From contig JADJRO010000001.1 of assembly GCA_016712145.1 (NCBI GenBank), positions 310,001 through 374,000 on the forward strand: a stretch of 64,000 nt of DNA. Reading direction: 5' to 3'. Every line of letters starts with the position of its first letter. The first letter of the stretch is position 1. This document shows, piece after piece, positions 9,973 through 19,133 of this stretch. The notes below the pieces were generated by a model. It saw only the letters and a list, made by a program, of their open reading frames with translations, ran no database searches and was not told the origin of the DNA. The translations under genes and the position numbers were made by a program. Source of the DNA: Saprospiraceae bacterium (GTDB lineage: Bacteria > Bacteroidota > Bacteroidia > Chitinophagales > Saprospiraceae).

Positions 9973-10860
9973 TTAACTGTGCTTCGTTACAAGGTATACC
10001 CCGGTAAGAGTAACAATTGCACCAATCAGAATCCAAAAGTTAATTATTTCACCAAGCAACAAAGCGCCTAATAAAATAGCGATTATAGGATTAATATACG
10101 TATGGATGCTGACCAGCGTTACCGGTAAATGATTTAGGCTGTAAATAAAGCAAGAATAGGCAACCAATGAACCTAAAACAATGGCATAAGCCCAAATCAA
10201 AATATGATACGTTTCAATTTGGAAATTCCAAGGTTTTTCGGTAAATAAAGAAATAATTAAAACAGGGATTCCACCAAATAACATTTGAAATCCAGCAGAC
10301 AAAAAGGGATTGTAATGGTGCTTCTTTATTTTACTATAAACAGATCCAAATGCCCAGGTAATAATTGATAGCATGGTAAATCCTATTCCAACGATAGAAG
10401 CTTTCCCTGGATGCATTCCGATTTTTTGTAAACAAATAATCAGGATTCCGAAGCAGCCTAAACCCAATCCCAGCCAGGTCCATTTTGAAATATGATGATC
10501 TTTTTGAAGGATGGATAATAAAAAAGCTATGAGTATAGGTGAAAATGTAGCAAGAATTGCAGAAATGCCGCTATCAATATATTGCAAGCCATATATACCC
10601 AAACCATTTCCACCACTGATTAATAATAATGCTAAAACCAATTGAAGTTTAATAAATGATCGATCGGGCCAAGCTAACTTCTTAATAAGAAACAAATACA
10701 TTAATAACAGAATGGCAGCAGTCAATTGTCTTATGGAAGTAAAAAAAAGCGGTGGCATGCTGCTCACGCCAAGTTTATTGATGAGATAGGTGGTTCCCCA
10801 AATAATACAAACTGCGATTAATGCTGCAATTGCACGTCTATTTTCATATTGTTTAAACAT
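9973..10860 (-). CDS. EamA/DMT-superfamily transporter
   Basis: The 295-aa protein has ten predicted membrane helices and two EamA repeats (about 10-140 and 155-290). The family exports amino acids, nucleotides or other small metabolites; the substrate cannot be assigned. The repeat end LLGEIINFWILIGAIVTLTG near 265 is typical. It is the last gene of a three-gene minus-strand group; its ATG is immediately next to the ferredoxin stop codon. Confidence 0.88.
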   Translation of the reverse strand: MFKQYENRRAIAALIAVCIIWGTTYLINKLGVSSMPPLFFTSIRQLTAAILLLMYLFLIKKLAWPDRSFIKLQLVLALLLISGGNGLGIYGLQYIDSGISAILATFSPILIAFLLSILQKDHHISKWTWLGLGLGCFGILIICLQKIGMHPGKASIVGIGFTMLSIITWAFGSVYSKIKKHHYNPFLSAGFQMLFGGIPVLIISLFTEKPWNFQIETYHILIWAYAIVLGSLVAYSCFIYSLNHLPVTLVSIHTYINPIIAILLGALLLGEIINFWILIGAIVTLTGVYLVTKHS

Positions 10861-11199
10861 TTATTGATCTGCTATTTCTATTATCAGTTGATCCAAATAA
10901 TCTCCAACCGGAATTTGGCAGGATAAACGACTATTTGTTTGGCTGTTTACTAAACTGTCAAGCAATAATTCTTCAGCATCTTTCATTCCAGGCAAGATAT
11001 TTTCAGAGTGCACGTATATATGACATGAAGCACATAAAGCCATGCCTCCACAGGTACCAAGGATTGGTAGTTCAGATGCTTTTAGCAATTCCATAAGGCT
11101 ATAGGAAGCCTCGTTTGGGATCTGAATTGCATGATCTATCTGATTTTTATCTCGAATATATACGGTAAGCCATTCCATTGAATTCAATTTATATATCAT
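10861..11199 (-). CDS. 2Fe-2S ferredoxin (adrenodoxin type)
   Basis: This is a small electron carrier (112 aa). Cluster ligands C50, C56 and C59 (C-x5-C-x2-C in GTCGGMALCASC) and C94 (RLSCQ) are all present. The neighbouring ferredoxin-NADP reductase, 12 bases upstream, is the natural electron donor or acceptor. The start is uncertain: ATG at 11199 gives the form described, while ATG at 11178 (MEWLTVYI) aligns better with the family N-terminus. Confidence 0.92.
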   Translation of the reverse strand: MIYKLNSMEWLTVYIRDKNQIDHAIQIPNEASYSLMELLKASELPILGTCGGMALCASCHIYVHSENILPGMKDAEELLLDSLVNSQTNSRLSCQIPVGDYLDQLIIEIADQ

Positions 11200-11211
11200 T
11201 AATGGAATGTA

Positions 11212-12216
11212 TCATAAATTGTTTATTCCTGTTACTGTTGTGTATTTAAAACTGGGTTTCTTTCCTTCATTAAGAATCTTGTATGCAGATTGCATCGTTA
11301 ATGTTGCCTCATGAAAGCCACAAAGGATTAATTTTAATTTTCCAGGATAATTATTGATATCCCCGATTGCATAAATTCCAGGAATGTTGGTGCTATAATC
11401 CAATGTGTTTACATCGATTGCACTTTTTGAAATTTGAAGACCCCAATCTGCAATGGGTCCTAGTTTCGGGCTCAGCCCAAAAAGTGGAATTAAATATTCT
11501 GTTTCAATTTCCAATGGGCCTTGTTCAGTCATTACCACGATTCCTTCCAAATTCTGATTTCCTTTCAGGCTATTGAGTTCAGCATTTACTATTAGCTTGA
11601 TTTTATTTGAATCACTGAGTCTTTTTAATTTTTCAACAGATTCTGGTGCAGCGCGGAATTCTGATCTTCTATGGATTAAATGAATAGATGCTGCGATGTC
11701 GGCTAAATAAATACACCAATCCAAAGCAGAATCCCCTCCACCTGCAATCACGATGTGTTTTCCTCGATATTTTTCTGGATCTTTAATAATATAATCAACA
11801 CCATGATCTTCAAATTTAGTTAAATGCTCTAATTCTGGTTTTCTGGGTTCAAAACAACCAAGTCCACCAGCAATAACAATAACTTTTGATTTAATTCGTG
11901 TTCCGAGATGCGTTACAATTTCAAAGCCTTCGTGTCCATGATTTAATAATGTTTCGGCGCGTTCACCAAGTGTAAATCCAGGTTTAAAGGGTTCAATCTG
12001 TTTTAATAAATTAGTGACTAAATCACTCGCAAGGATTTCCGGATAACCGGGTATATCATAGATGGGCTTTTTTGGGTAGATTTCTGAGAGTTGTCCGCCG
12101 GCAATAGGCAAATAGTCAATGAGATGGCATCTCATTTTTAATAAACCGGCTTCAAAAACCGCAAACAACCCACAAGGACCAGCCCCAACTATAATTATAT
12201 CGGTATTAATATCCAT
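11212..12216 (-). CDS. Ferredoxin--NADP(+) reductase, thioredoxin-reductase-like type
   Basis: This flavoprotein (334 aa from the ATG at 12216) moves electrons between NADPH and ferredoxin. The FAD site GAGPCGLFAV is near the N-terminus, with the second Rossmann motif GGGDSALDW near 165 for NADPH, and the family-typical stretch GGQLSEIYPKKPIYDIPGYP near 42. There is no CxxC redox pair, which separates it from true thioredoxin reductase. A longer form would begin with TTG at 12228, but the ATG is preferred. It leads the FNR-ferredoxin-EamA group. Confidence 0.92.
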   Translation of the reverse strand: MDINTDIIIVGAGPCGLFAVFEAGLLKMRCHLIDYLPIAGGQLSEIYPKKPIYDIPGYPEILASDLVTNLLKQIEPFKPGFTLGERAETLLNHGHEGFEIVTHLGTRIKSKVIVIAGGLGCFEPRKPELEHLTKFEDHGVDYIIKDPEKYRGKHIVIAGGGDSALDWCIYLADIAASIHLIHRRSEFRAAPESVEKLKRLSDSNKIKLIVNAELNSLKGNQNLEGIVVMTEQGPLEIETEYLIPLFGLSPKLGPIADWGLQISKSAIDVNTLDYSTNIPGIYAIGDINNYPGKLKLILCGFHEATLTMQSAYKILNEGKKPSFKYTTVTGINNL

Positions 12217-12390
12217 TTTGAACCGCAAAGCTAAAGAAAAACAACCCTTTACCTAATTACATCGTAGAGACTAATCGGATGCGTTCCATTAATTTAGTTA
12301 AATTTTTTCTAATCTTTGTTAAACGAATTCATATAATAAAAGTCTTAATTCATATCACTCCAATTAAAAAACACATAAAATTAATTTCTT

Positions 12391-14079
12391 ATGGATCGAA
12401 GGACCACTTTCAAAAAATTTCTGGGGGTAGAAGCTGCTTCAACAGTGGGCAATCGCCAACAGGAAGATGCTTTACCTCTTGGTGGCGGGTTGACTCCCTA
12501 TTCCGGGACTTGGAATTATGCGATAGCAGCCCATTTACTCAGGAGAGCCATGTTTGGGCCAACACACCAACAAATTTTAGACGCTGTACGTGATGGCATG
12601 GATAAGACTCTGGATAAATTGTTTACTCCGGTGCAATTACCAATGGACCCAGTCATATATAGCGATAACCCTATAGATCCAAATGTTATAAAAGGACAGC
12701 CTTGGGTTAAGACTCCATTAAATCCCAGCGTTCAGGGAAATGTGGCTTTTAAGGAAAATTCACTATTTGCCTGGATGATGGAGCAGATTTACAAAGAAGA
12801 AGTTTCTATTACTGAGAAAATGACATTATTCTGGCACAATCATTTTGTAGTTTCTGAGATTTTTGACCCTCGTATGAGTTTTGACTACATTCAATTATTA
12901 AGGTCAAATTGTCTGAAAAACTTTAAAGAACTCACCAAACAAATCACTGTAGATAAGGCCATGTTGTATTATCTAAATGGAAATCAAAATACGAATTTGG
13001 CTCCTAATGAAAACTATGCAAGAGAATTAATGGAGTTATTTACTTTAGGGAAAGGCGATCTAGCTGGCCCAGGTGATTATACTACATTTACAGAACAGGA
13101 TGTGATGGAAGTTGCAAAAGCATTGACTGGTTGGTATGTTCCTGTGGACCGCAGAAATACTACCTATCAACCGTTAGCTGTTTTTGATTCCAATCTCCAC
13201 GATAAATCTACGAAAACATTATCTCATCGTTTTAACAACACGAAAATTGTTAACGCAGGGGCAAATGAATACAAGCAAGTAATTGACGTGATTTTTCAAA
13301 AACGAGAAGCGGCCACCTTTATTAGTCGCAAACTATACCGCTATTTTATTTATTACAAAGTAAGCAGTGCCATTGAATCGGATATCGTGGATGGTTTGGC
13401 AGATACTTTGGTTGCAAATAATTTTGATATTGCTCCGGTAGTTAGAGAATTGCTTTCCAGTTCACACTTTTATACAGATGAATCTTTAGGAGCTTTGATA
13501 AGACCTCCGTATGAGTTTGTTTTCAACACCCTTAAGGCTATGAAATTTAATTCATCACAGGTTAGCTCAATTGAAGATACTTATAATCTATATCTGCATT
13601 TGTACCGAAGCACGAATGGACTTCAACAAGTTTATTTCGATGTTCCAAGTGTTGCAGGTTGGACACCTTATTATCAGGAGCCAAGTTTTCATGAAATTTG
13701 GGTAAATTCCGTAACCTTACCTTTGCGTACAGCATTAACCACAGGACTTGCAACCAAAACAATTAAAGTTAGGAATATAGCACAAAAATTATTTGGTTTG
13801 GAATTGACAAATTATGTAAGTGATTTTTCAGCTCCTGGAGATGCAACGCGTTTAATAAATGACATTGTTGCTCATTTACTGCCTAAGCCAATTTTCCAAA
13901 ATCAGTTGGATTATTTAAAGTCCAAACTACTGGGTAATATGACAGAAGCTCAATGGAAAACAAATTGGGACGCTTTTGTTGCTTCACCAAATGATGCTCA
14001 AAAGAAAGCTGCGGTAGAGAATAGACTTAAATTGCTAATCTCCAATTTATTAACGATGCCTGAATATTATTTAAGCTAA
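12391..14079 (+). CDS. DUF1800 family protein
   Basis: The protein (562 aa) has the DUF1800 core: AAHLLRRAMFGPT near residue 47, MTLFWHNHFVVS near 140, NYARELMELFTLG near 208, and DVPSVAGW near 415. The family is almost always encoded beside DUF1501 proteins, as here with a 15-base gap; its biochemical role is unknown. The N-terminus MDRRTTFKKFLG is basic but no strong hydrophobic signal peptide is visible, and no C-terminal sorting domain is seen, unlike its partner. Confidence 0.92.
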   Translation: MDRRTTFKKFLGVEAASTVGNRQQEDALPLGGGLTPYSGTWNYAIAAHLLRRAMFGPTHQQILDAVRDGMDKTLDKLFTPVQLPMDPVIYSDNPIDPNVIKGQPWVKTPLNPSVQGNVAFKENSLFAWMMEQIYKEEVSITEKMTLFWHNHFVVSEIFDPRMSFDYIQLLRSNCLKNFKELTKQITVDKAMLYYLNGNQNTNLAPNENYARELMELFTLGKGDLAGPGDYTTFTEQDVMEVAKALTGWYVPVDRRNTTYQPLAVFDSNLHDKSTKTLSHRFNNTKIVNAGANEYKQVIDVIFQKREAATFISRKLYRYFIYYKVSSAIESDIVDGLADTLVANNFDIAPVVRELLSSSHFYTDESLGALIRPPYEFVFNTLKAMKFNSSQVSSIEDTYNLYLHLYRSTNGLQQVYFDVPSVAGWTPYYQEPSFHEIWVNSVTLPLRTALTTGLATKTIKVRNIAQKLFGLELTNYVSDFSAPGDATRLINDIVAHLLPKPIFQNQLDYLKSKLLGNMTEAQWKTNWDAFVASPNDAQKKAAVENRLKLLISNLLTMPEYYLS

Positions 14080-14094
14080 TTAAAATTCAATACA

Positions 14095-15648
14095 ATGAAA
14101 AGAAGAAAATTTTTGCAAGTTAGTTCCCTGGCATCGGTGCCGATGTTAATCAATGGGATACCTGTAAGTGCGGTGGCCAGAAATTCATTTTTGGATTTTG
14201 TTAGTCCTGAAAATGATAAAGTGTTGGTGCTGATTCAATTGACCGGTGGTAATGACGGTTTAAACATGGTGCTGCCTTTGGACCAATATTCGAATCTCGA
14301 TAAGGTTCGTAATAAAATAATGATTAAAGAAAGTTTGGCGATTAAACTTCGCACAGATCTTGGATTGCATCCATCGATGACAGGTTTAAAGTCTTTATAT
14401 GATGCCAGTAAACTAAAATTGATTCAATCAGTAGGGTATCCTAATCAAAACCGTTCGCACTTCAGATCAACGGATATATGGACATCTGGTTCAAGTGCAG
14501 AACGCGTCGAAACGACAGGTTGGTTAGGCAGATATTATATGGAAAATCACCTCAGCTACCCAACCGGTTATCCAAATACAGACAATCCTGATCCTTTGGC
14601 AATAACTGTAGGATCGCTCGTGAGTCAAACGTGTCAAGGTTCGGTTGCCAATTTTAGCTTGGCGATTAATGATCCTGCTACACTAGCTCCTCTAAACGAG
14701 CCAGCTTTTCCTGCCACAATCCCAACAACCAATTATGGGAATGAACTGAAATATTTAATTGACACATTAAAGCAAACCAACGATTATACGGATGTAATTA
14801 AAGATGCATATAACGCGGCTGGTGGAACCATTGCTACAACTGGCAACAGATTGCTAGATCAATTGAATATTGTGGCTCAATTAATTAAAGGGGGCATGAA
14901 AACAAAAGTGTATGTAGTAAGTATAGGCACCTTTGATACCCATGCAAATCAATGTGATCCGGATGATCATGAAGTAGGAACCCATGCTGATTTATTGAAG
15001 CAATTATCTGATGCGATTGCAGGATTTCAAGCCGCAATTGACCAATCTGGGAATAGTAAACGCGTATTAGGAATGACTTTTTCTGAATTTGGAAGAAGAA
15101 TTAAAGCCAATGATTCAACAGGGACTGATCATGGTTCAGCTGCACCTATGTTTTTATTCGGCAGTTGTGTAAATCCGGGGATACTCGGTAATAATCCAAC
15201 GATCAATGCGAATGTTACCAATGATGAAGGAGTTGCTATGCAATATGATTTCAGGTCGATTTATGCTTCTATATTGATTGATTGGTTTCAGGTAGCGCCA
15301 TCGGTTGTGAGTCAGTTACTATTCCAGGAATTCCAAAAGTTACCTGTAATTGAAGGCTGCTCCCCAACTTCCGTTCAGGATTATGATCGTGATTTTTCTT
15401 TAAATTTTGAAGCGTATCCAAATCCTGCACAAGAATCTTCTAAAATTAGTTTTGAATGTAAAGATGAGTTTATCAGAATAACTGTATTTAATTCTATTGG
15501 TTCTGAAATCCAAGTCTTGCATTCTGGCAGAATGAGTAGTGGAAAACATGAGCTAGATCTTAATCTAAAAGATTTGTCAAGCGGAAATTATTATGTACGT
15601 ATAGCTTCTGAAAGTGCTCAAAAAACAAAAGCATTAATTAAGCTGTAA
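14095..15648 (+). CDS. DUF1501 family protein with T9SS C-terminal sorting domain
   Basis: The protein (517 aa) starts with a twin-basic N-terminus (MKRRKFLQVSSLASVPML) that resembles a Tat-type or Sec signal. The DUF1501 (sulfatase-like fold) core follows: LTGGNDGLNMVLPL near 43, NRSHFRSTDIW near 120, and SEFGRRIKANDSTGTDHGSA near 325. The last 80 residues form a type A sorting domain (YPNPAQESSKI, GSEIQVLHSG, LSSGNYYVRI, KALIKL), so the protein is predicted to cross the outer membrane by T9SS. It is co-transcribed with the DUF1800 gene and followed by a terminator. Enzymatic activity is not established for the family. Confidence 0.93.
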   Translation: MKRRKFLQVSSLASVPMLINGIPVSAVARNSFLDFVSPENDKVLVLIQLTGGNDGLNMVLPLDQYSNLDKVRNKIMIKESLAIKLRTDLGLHPSMTGLKSLYDASKLKLIQSVGYPNQNRSHFRSTDIWTSGSSAERVETTGWLGRYYMENHLSYPTGYPNTDNPDPLAITVGSLVSQTCQGSVANFSLAINDPATLAPLNEPAFPATIPTTNYGNELKYLIDTLKQTNDYTDVIKDAYNAAGGTIATTGNRLLDQLNIVAQLIKGGMKTKVYVVSIGTFDTHANQCDPDDHEVGTHADLLKQLSDAIAGFQAAIDQSGNSKRVLGMTFSEFGRRIKANDSTGTDHGSAAPMFLFGSCVNPGILGNNPTINANVTNDEGVAMQYDFRSIYASILIDWFQVAPSVVSQLLFQEFQKLPVIEGCSPTSVQDYDRDFSLNFEAYPNPAQESSKISFECKDEFIRITVFNSIGSEIQVLHSGRMSSGKHELDLNLKDLSSGNYYVRIASESAQKTKALIKL

Positions 15649-15669
15649 GTAATTGAAATTATTTTTTTT

Positions 15670-15703
15670 AGCCCGCATGGTGAATAAACATGTGGGCTTT
15701 TTT
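15670..15703 (+). terminator. Rho-independent terminator after the DUF1800-DUF1501 pair
   Basis: A 10-bp stem with one G-U pair (AGCCCGCATG at 15670-15679, CATGTGGGCT at 15689-15698) encloses a 9-base loop and runs into six Ts. It starts 21 bases after the DUF1501 stop. Confidence 0.82.
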
Positions 15704-15721
15704 ATTGCTTCAACTAGTGAA

Positions 15722-15753
15722 TTTGCATTTAAGCATTTCCAGTAGTAATATTG
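15722..15753 (+). promoter_or_regulatory. Candidate promoter of the nucleotidyltransferase gene
   Basis: TTTG (15722-15725), a 20-base spacer and TAATATTG (15746-15753) give the Bacteroidota -33/-7 layout with one mismatch in the -7 box. The ATG follows 16 bases later, a very short leader as is common in the phylum. Confidence 0.55.
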
Positions 15754-15769
15754 CATTTAAATAATAAGT

Positions 15770-16664
15770 ATGGAAAATCAAAAGCCAGTATTATTAATTT
15801 TAGCAGCTGGTATGGGGAGTCGTTATGGAGGCTTGAAGCAAATGGATGGATTTGGTCCATCTGGAGAAACGATTATTGATTATTCAATTTATGATGCGCT
15901 GAAAGTCGGATTTGAAAAAATAGTTTTTGTGATTCGTAATAGTTTCGCTAAAGAGTTTATTGATCGAGTCAATACCCATTGGGCTGGTAGGGCCGAACTT
16001 GTATTTGTAAATCAGGAACTGGATCATTTGCCTGAATCATTTATATGTCCACCCGATCGTGTAAAACCTTGGGGAACGGGTCATGCGGTTTGGGTTGCCA
16101 AAGATGCAATTAATGGGCCGTTTGGTGTAATTAACGCTGATGATTTTTATGGTAGGAATGCCATGCAATTGCTGTATGATTTTTCTCTCAAGTGGTTCTA
16201 AAAATTATGCGGTTGTTGCTTATCCATTAATAAATACCTTATCAGATCATGGAGCCGTAAACCGAGGGATTTGCAAAATAAGTGAAGAGAATAAATTGAT
16301 TAGTATTCTTGAGTGTAAAAATATATATAAGCAACCTGAAATATATTTTGAGCATAATGATCACAAGCATTTTTTGAATCCAGATACACCTGTGTCAATG
16401 AATATGTGGGGCTTTCAAGCAAATTATTTTGTTTGGGCAAATTCATTTTTTTGTAATTTTCTACAAAAGAATCTGGCTAATTCTGGAGCAGAATTTTACA
16501 TACCGGAATTAATCCAGGATTTGATAGACACTCACAAAACGGAGGTGCATGTATTGCATTCCAGTTCAAGCTGGATTGGCGTTACTTACAAAGAAGATAA
16601 ACCAATGGTAGAGAAAGCATTTAATGATATGATTCAAGCAGGAATCTATCCTGAAAAATTGTAA
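15770..16664 (+). pseudogene. NTP-transferase family nucleotidyltransferase, frameshifted
   Basis: Two overlapping frames encode one protein of about 297 aa. The first (15770-16201) has the nucleotide-binding start LILAAGMGSRYGGLKQMDGFG and the catalytic-site region GVINADDFYGR. The second frame takes over near 16185 and continues through YAVVAYPL, the MNMWGF stretch and the natural C-terminus at 16664. Removing one T from T5 at 16180-16184 joins YDF to LSSGSKNYAV in frame. The family transfers nucleotides to sugar phosphates; the exact sugar is not clear. Either a sequence error or a recent inactivating insertion explains the break; conservation on both sides favours an error. Homologues in Bacteroidota are about 300 aa. 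Confidence 0.88.
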
Positions 16665-16670
16665 TCTAAC

Positions 16671-16892
16671 ATGGAAATTGGAAAACAAATAATCATATTG
16701 GGATCAGTTATATTGATTATTGGTATTTCTTATACTTATTTTAGACAATACATTTCTTGGTTTGGAAATTTACCTGGTGATATTAAATGGGTGGGATCTA
16801 ACTATAGAATTTATTTTCCGATAATAAGTTTACTTCTGATAAGCGTGCTGTTGAATGCGATCTATTATATAGTACGCTATTTAAAGCAATAA
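16671..16892 (+). CDS. DUF2905 family small membrane protein
   Basis: This 73-aa protein has two membrane helices (about 6-24 and 48-68) joined by the family motif WFGNLPGDIKW with YRIYFPI after it. The function is unknown. It begins six bases after the nucleotidyltransferase stop, so it is probably co-transcribed. Its stop abuts the stop of the convergent DUF3276 gene with no spare base. Confidence 0.88.
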   Translation: MEIGKQIIILGSVILIIGISYTYFRQYISWFGNLPGDIKWVGSNYRIYFPIISLLLISVLLNAIYYIVRYLKQ

Positions 16893-17240
16893 CTACCAGG
16901 CAATATTATCGTCGTTTTGATTTTTCGAACCTTCGGGGTTTTGTTGCTCCCATTCTTCATCTCTTTTGGCAAATGCATCGTAATCAAAATCTGGTAAGTA
17001 ATTGGTTTTGATCTCGTTAATCACCTCCTGAAGATTTTCAACAAAACGATTAAAGTCTTCTTTATAGACAAAAATCTTATGGCGCTCATAGCCCTCGCCA
17101 GTAAATTTCCGGGTGCTTTCCGTTATGGATATAAAAAAATCATCGGATTTTGTTTTTCGGATATCAAAAAAATAGGTCCTGCGCTTACCGGCCCTTAGTT
17201 TTTTTGAAAAAATATTCTCGATATGCTTTTCATTTTCCAC
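16893..17240 (-). CDS. DUF3276 (PUR-alpha-like) nucleic-acid-binding protein
   Basis: This 115-aa protein carries the PUR domain seen across Bacteroidota: RTYFFDIRKTKSDDFFISITES at about 21-42 and GYERHKIFVYKEDFNRFVENLQE at about 50-72. Members bind single-stranded DNA and RNA in the Pur-alpha fold; the cellular role here is unknown. The start is GTG at 17240, with no in-frame ATG nearby. The C-terminal tail is acidic and probably disordered (about 85-115). Confidence 0.88.
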   Translation of the reverse strand: MENEKHIENIFSKKLRAGKRRTYFFDIRKTKSDDFFISITESTRKFTGEGYERHKIFVYKEDFNRFVENLQEVINEIKTNYLPDFDYDAFAKRDEEWEQQNPEGSKNQNDDNIAW

Positions 17241-17273
17241 GGGACAAGAATTTTAATGCTATGTAAATATATG

Positions 17274-19049
17274 TTATTTTTCTTGAATATTGTTTTCAGC
17301 TTTTATTTCAATCTCATAAAGTTGTGAAAAAAGGCCTTTTTCTTTAACTAATGTTTCAAAATTTCCACTTTGAACCAATTTCCCATTGTCCAAAACCAGG
17401 ATTTTATCCATATGGGCGGTTTGCTTTAATCTTTGTGTAATCAAAATCAATGTCTTCCCGAAAAGATAGGTGTCAAAGCTTTCCATAATGCGTTGTTCTG
17501 TTTGGGAGTCTACGGCAGACAAGCAGTCATCTAATACAATGATGGGTGAATCTTTGATAAAAGCCCTTGCCAGACTAATGCGCTGTTTTTGCCCTCCTGA
17601 AACATTGACTCCCCGCTCTCCTAATATACTGGTATAGCCTTCTGGAAATTCTTCAATTTCTGTTGACACTGAGGCATACGTGGCAGCTTGCTTAACTAGT
17701 AGAGGTTCTGGAGATTCTATTCCAAAAGCTATATTGTCTTCAATGCTTTCAGAAAACAAAAACACATCCTGTGGGACATAGGCAATTTGCTTTCGTAACA
17801 ATTCAACTTGGATGTTTTTTAAATTTTGGCCGCCTAGTTTAATAGTACCTGAGCTGGGATCATACAAGCGCAGGAGTAATTCTGCAAGGGTTGTTTTTCC
17901 AGACGCCGTTTTCCCAACGATCGCAACACGAGACCCTTCCGGAATTGTGACTGAGAAATTTGTTAAAGCCTTAATTTTTGACCCTGGATATTGAAAATTA
18001 ATGTTGTCAAATTCAATTTCAAATGAAGGACTTAGCAGTTTTTTAGGTCCATTTGATTCAATTTCTGTTTCCGTTTGTAAAAAATCGTTGATTCGTTTTT
18101 GGGATGCTTCTGCTTGTTGAATGATAGAAACACACCAACCAAGTGCTGAAACAGGCCAGGTTAGCATATTGACGTAGATTACAAACTCTGCGATGTTTCC
18201 CGGAGTAACTGTACCGTTATAAACATTTAGGCCACCTACAAATATGGTGATTAATGTACTTAATCCAATTAATAAAAGCATCGATGGAAAAAAAAGGGCA
18301 TCGATTCGGGATAAGCCAAGGTATAAATCTTTGTATTGTTTTGCATTTTCACCTAAATCCCGTTTCCAATTGGCTTCCATGCCATAGGATTTAATTATCC
18401 GGATACCACTAAAAGATTCCTGGCTTACAGTAGTTAACCGAGCTAATTGCTGCTGTATTTTTTCACTTTTTTTATTGATCTTGTTGCTAACCCAATAAAT
18501 TATAAATGAAAGAAATGGAAGAGGCAATAAAGTATATAATGAAAGCATGAAATTAACCTTGAACATTGTAATGATGACAATCAGTACCAAACTAATCAGG
18601 TTGATTCCATAAAGCATGGCTGGCCCCAGGTACATACGGACTTTATTCACATCTTCTGTTATCCTGGACATCAGGTCACCGGTTTTGTTTCGTTGATAAA
18701 AGGCAGTATCCAATTTTAAATAATGTTGAAAGATGTCTTTTCTTAAATCGTATTCAATTAATCGAGACATTACAATAATAGTTTGCCGCATCATGTACAT
18801 AAAGAGTCCCATTAACAAAGCAAAGCCAAATATGTAAAATCCAAATTTCATCAATTCAGAATAAAGTTGCTCTTTTTGCATTTGGCCCTTGTCGCTTTGA
18901 ATAAAATCTAATATCCGGTCAAGCGCTTCCCGAATGGCTTGAGGTTGCAAGACTCTGAAAATGTTTGAAAGAATTACAAAAAGAATCCCTAATAAAAGCT
19001 TTTTCTTGTATTTATTAAAATAGCGATTTAATGTAAATAGATGTTTCAA
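17274..19049 (-). CDS. ABC transporter, fused permease and ATPase (exporter type)
   Basis: This half-transporter (591 aa) has a six-helix exporter membrane domain (about 15-310) and an ATPase domain (about 345-580). The ATPase has Walker A GKTASGKTT near 378, signature VSGGQKQRISLARA near 480, and Walker B PIIVLDDCLSAVD near 500. It works as a dimer, probably exporting a lipid or drug-like substrate. The start is TTG at 19049: an in-frame stop lies just upstream and no ATG occurs before residue 60. It stands alone between the DUF3276 gene and the divergent fbp. Confidence 0.93.
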   Translation of the reverse strand: MKHLFTLNRYFNKYKKKLLLGILFVILSNIFRVLQPQAIREALDRILDFIQSDKGQMQKEQLYSELMKFGFYIFGFALLMGLFMYMMRQTIIVMSRLIEYDLRKDIFQHYLKLDTAFYQRNKTGDLMSRITEDVNKVRMYLGPAMLYGINLISLVLIVIITMFKVNFMLSLYTLLPLPFLSFIIYWVSNKINKKSEKIQQQLARLTTVSQESFSGIRIIKSYGMEANWKRDLGENAKQYKDLYLGLSRIDALFFPSMLLLIGLSTLITIFVGGLNVYNGTVTPGNIAEFVIYVNMLTWPVSALGWCVSIIQQAEASQKRINDFLQTETEIESNGPKKLLSPSFEIEFDNINFQYPGSKIKALTNFSVTIPEGSRVAIVGKTASGKTTLAELLLRLYDPSSGTIKLGGQNLKNIQVELLRKQIAYVPQDVFLFSESIEDNIAFGIESPEPLLVKQAATYASVSTEIEEFPEGYTSILGERGVNVSGGQKQRISLARAFIKDSPIIVLDDCLSAVDSQTEQRIMESFDTYLFGKTLILITQRLKQTAHMDKILVLDNGKLVQSGNFETLVKEKGLFSQLYEIEIKAENNIQEK

Positions 19050-19133
19050 TAATTAAGGTTTTCATCGCAAAGCTAAGCCTCTTTGTAGGAATTCCATCCT
19101 TAAATTTTAACTATATTGTGCCCAAAATTAGAG

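Noticed and set aside
12279..12593. 104-codon ORF overlapping the start of the DUF1800 gene
   Set aside because: It reads the DUF1800 sequence in another frame and has no recognisable motif.
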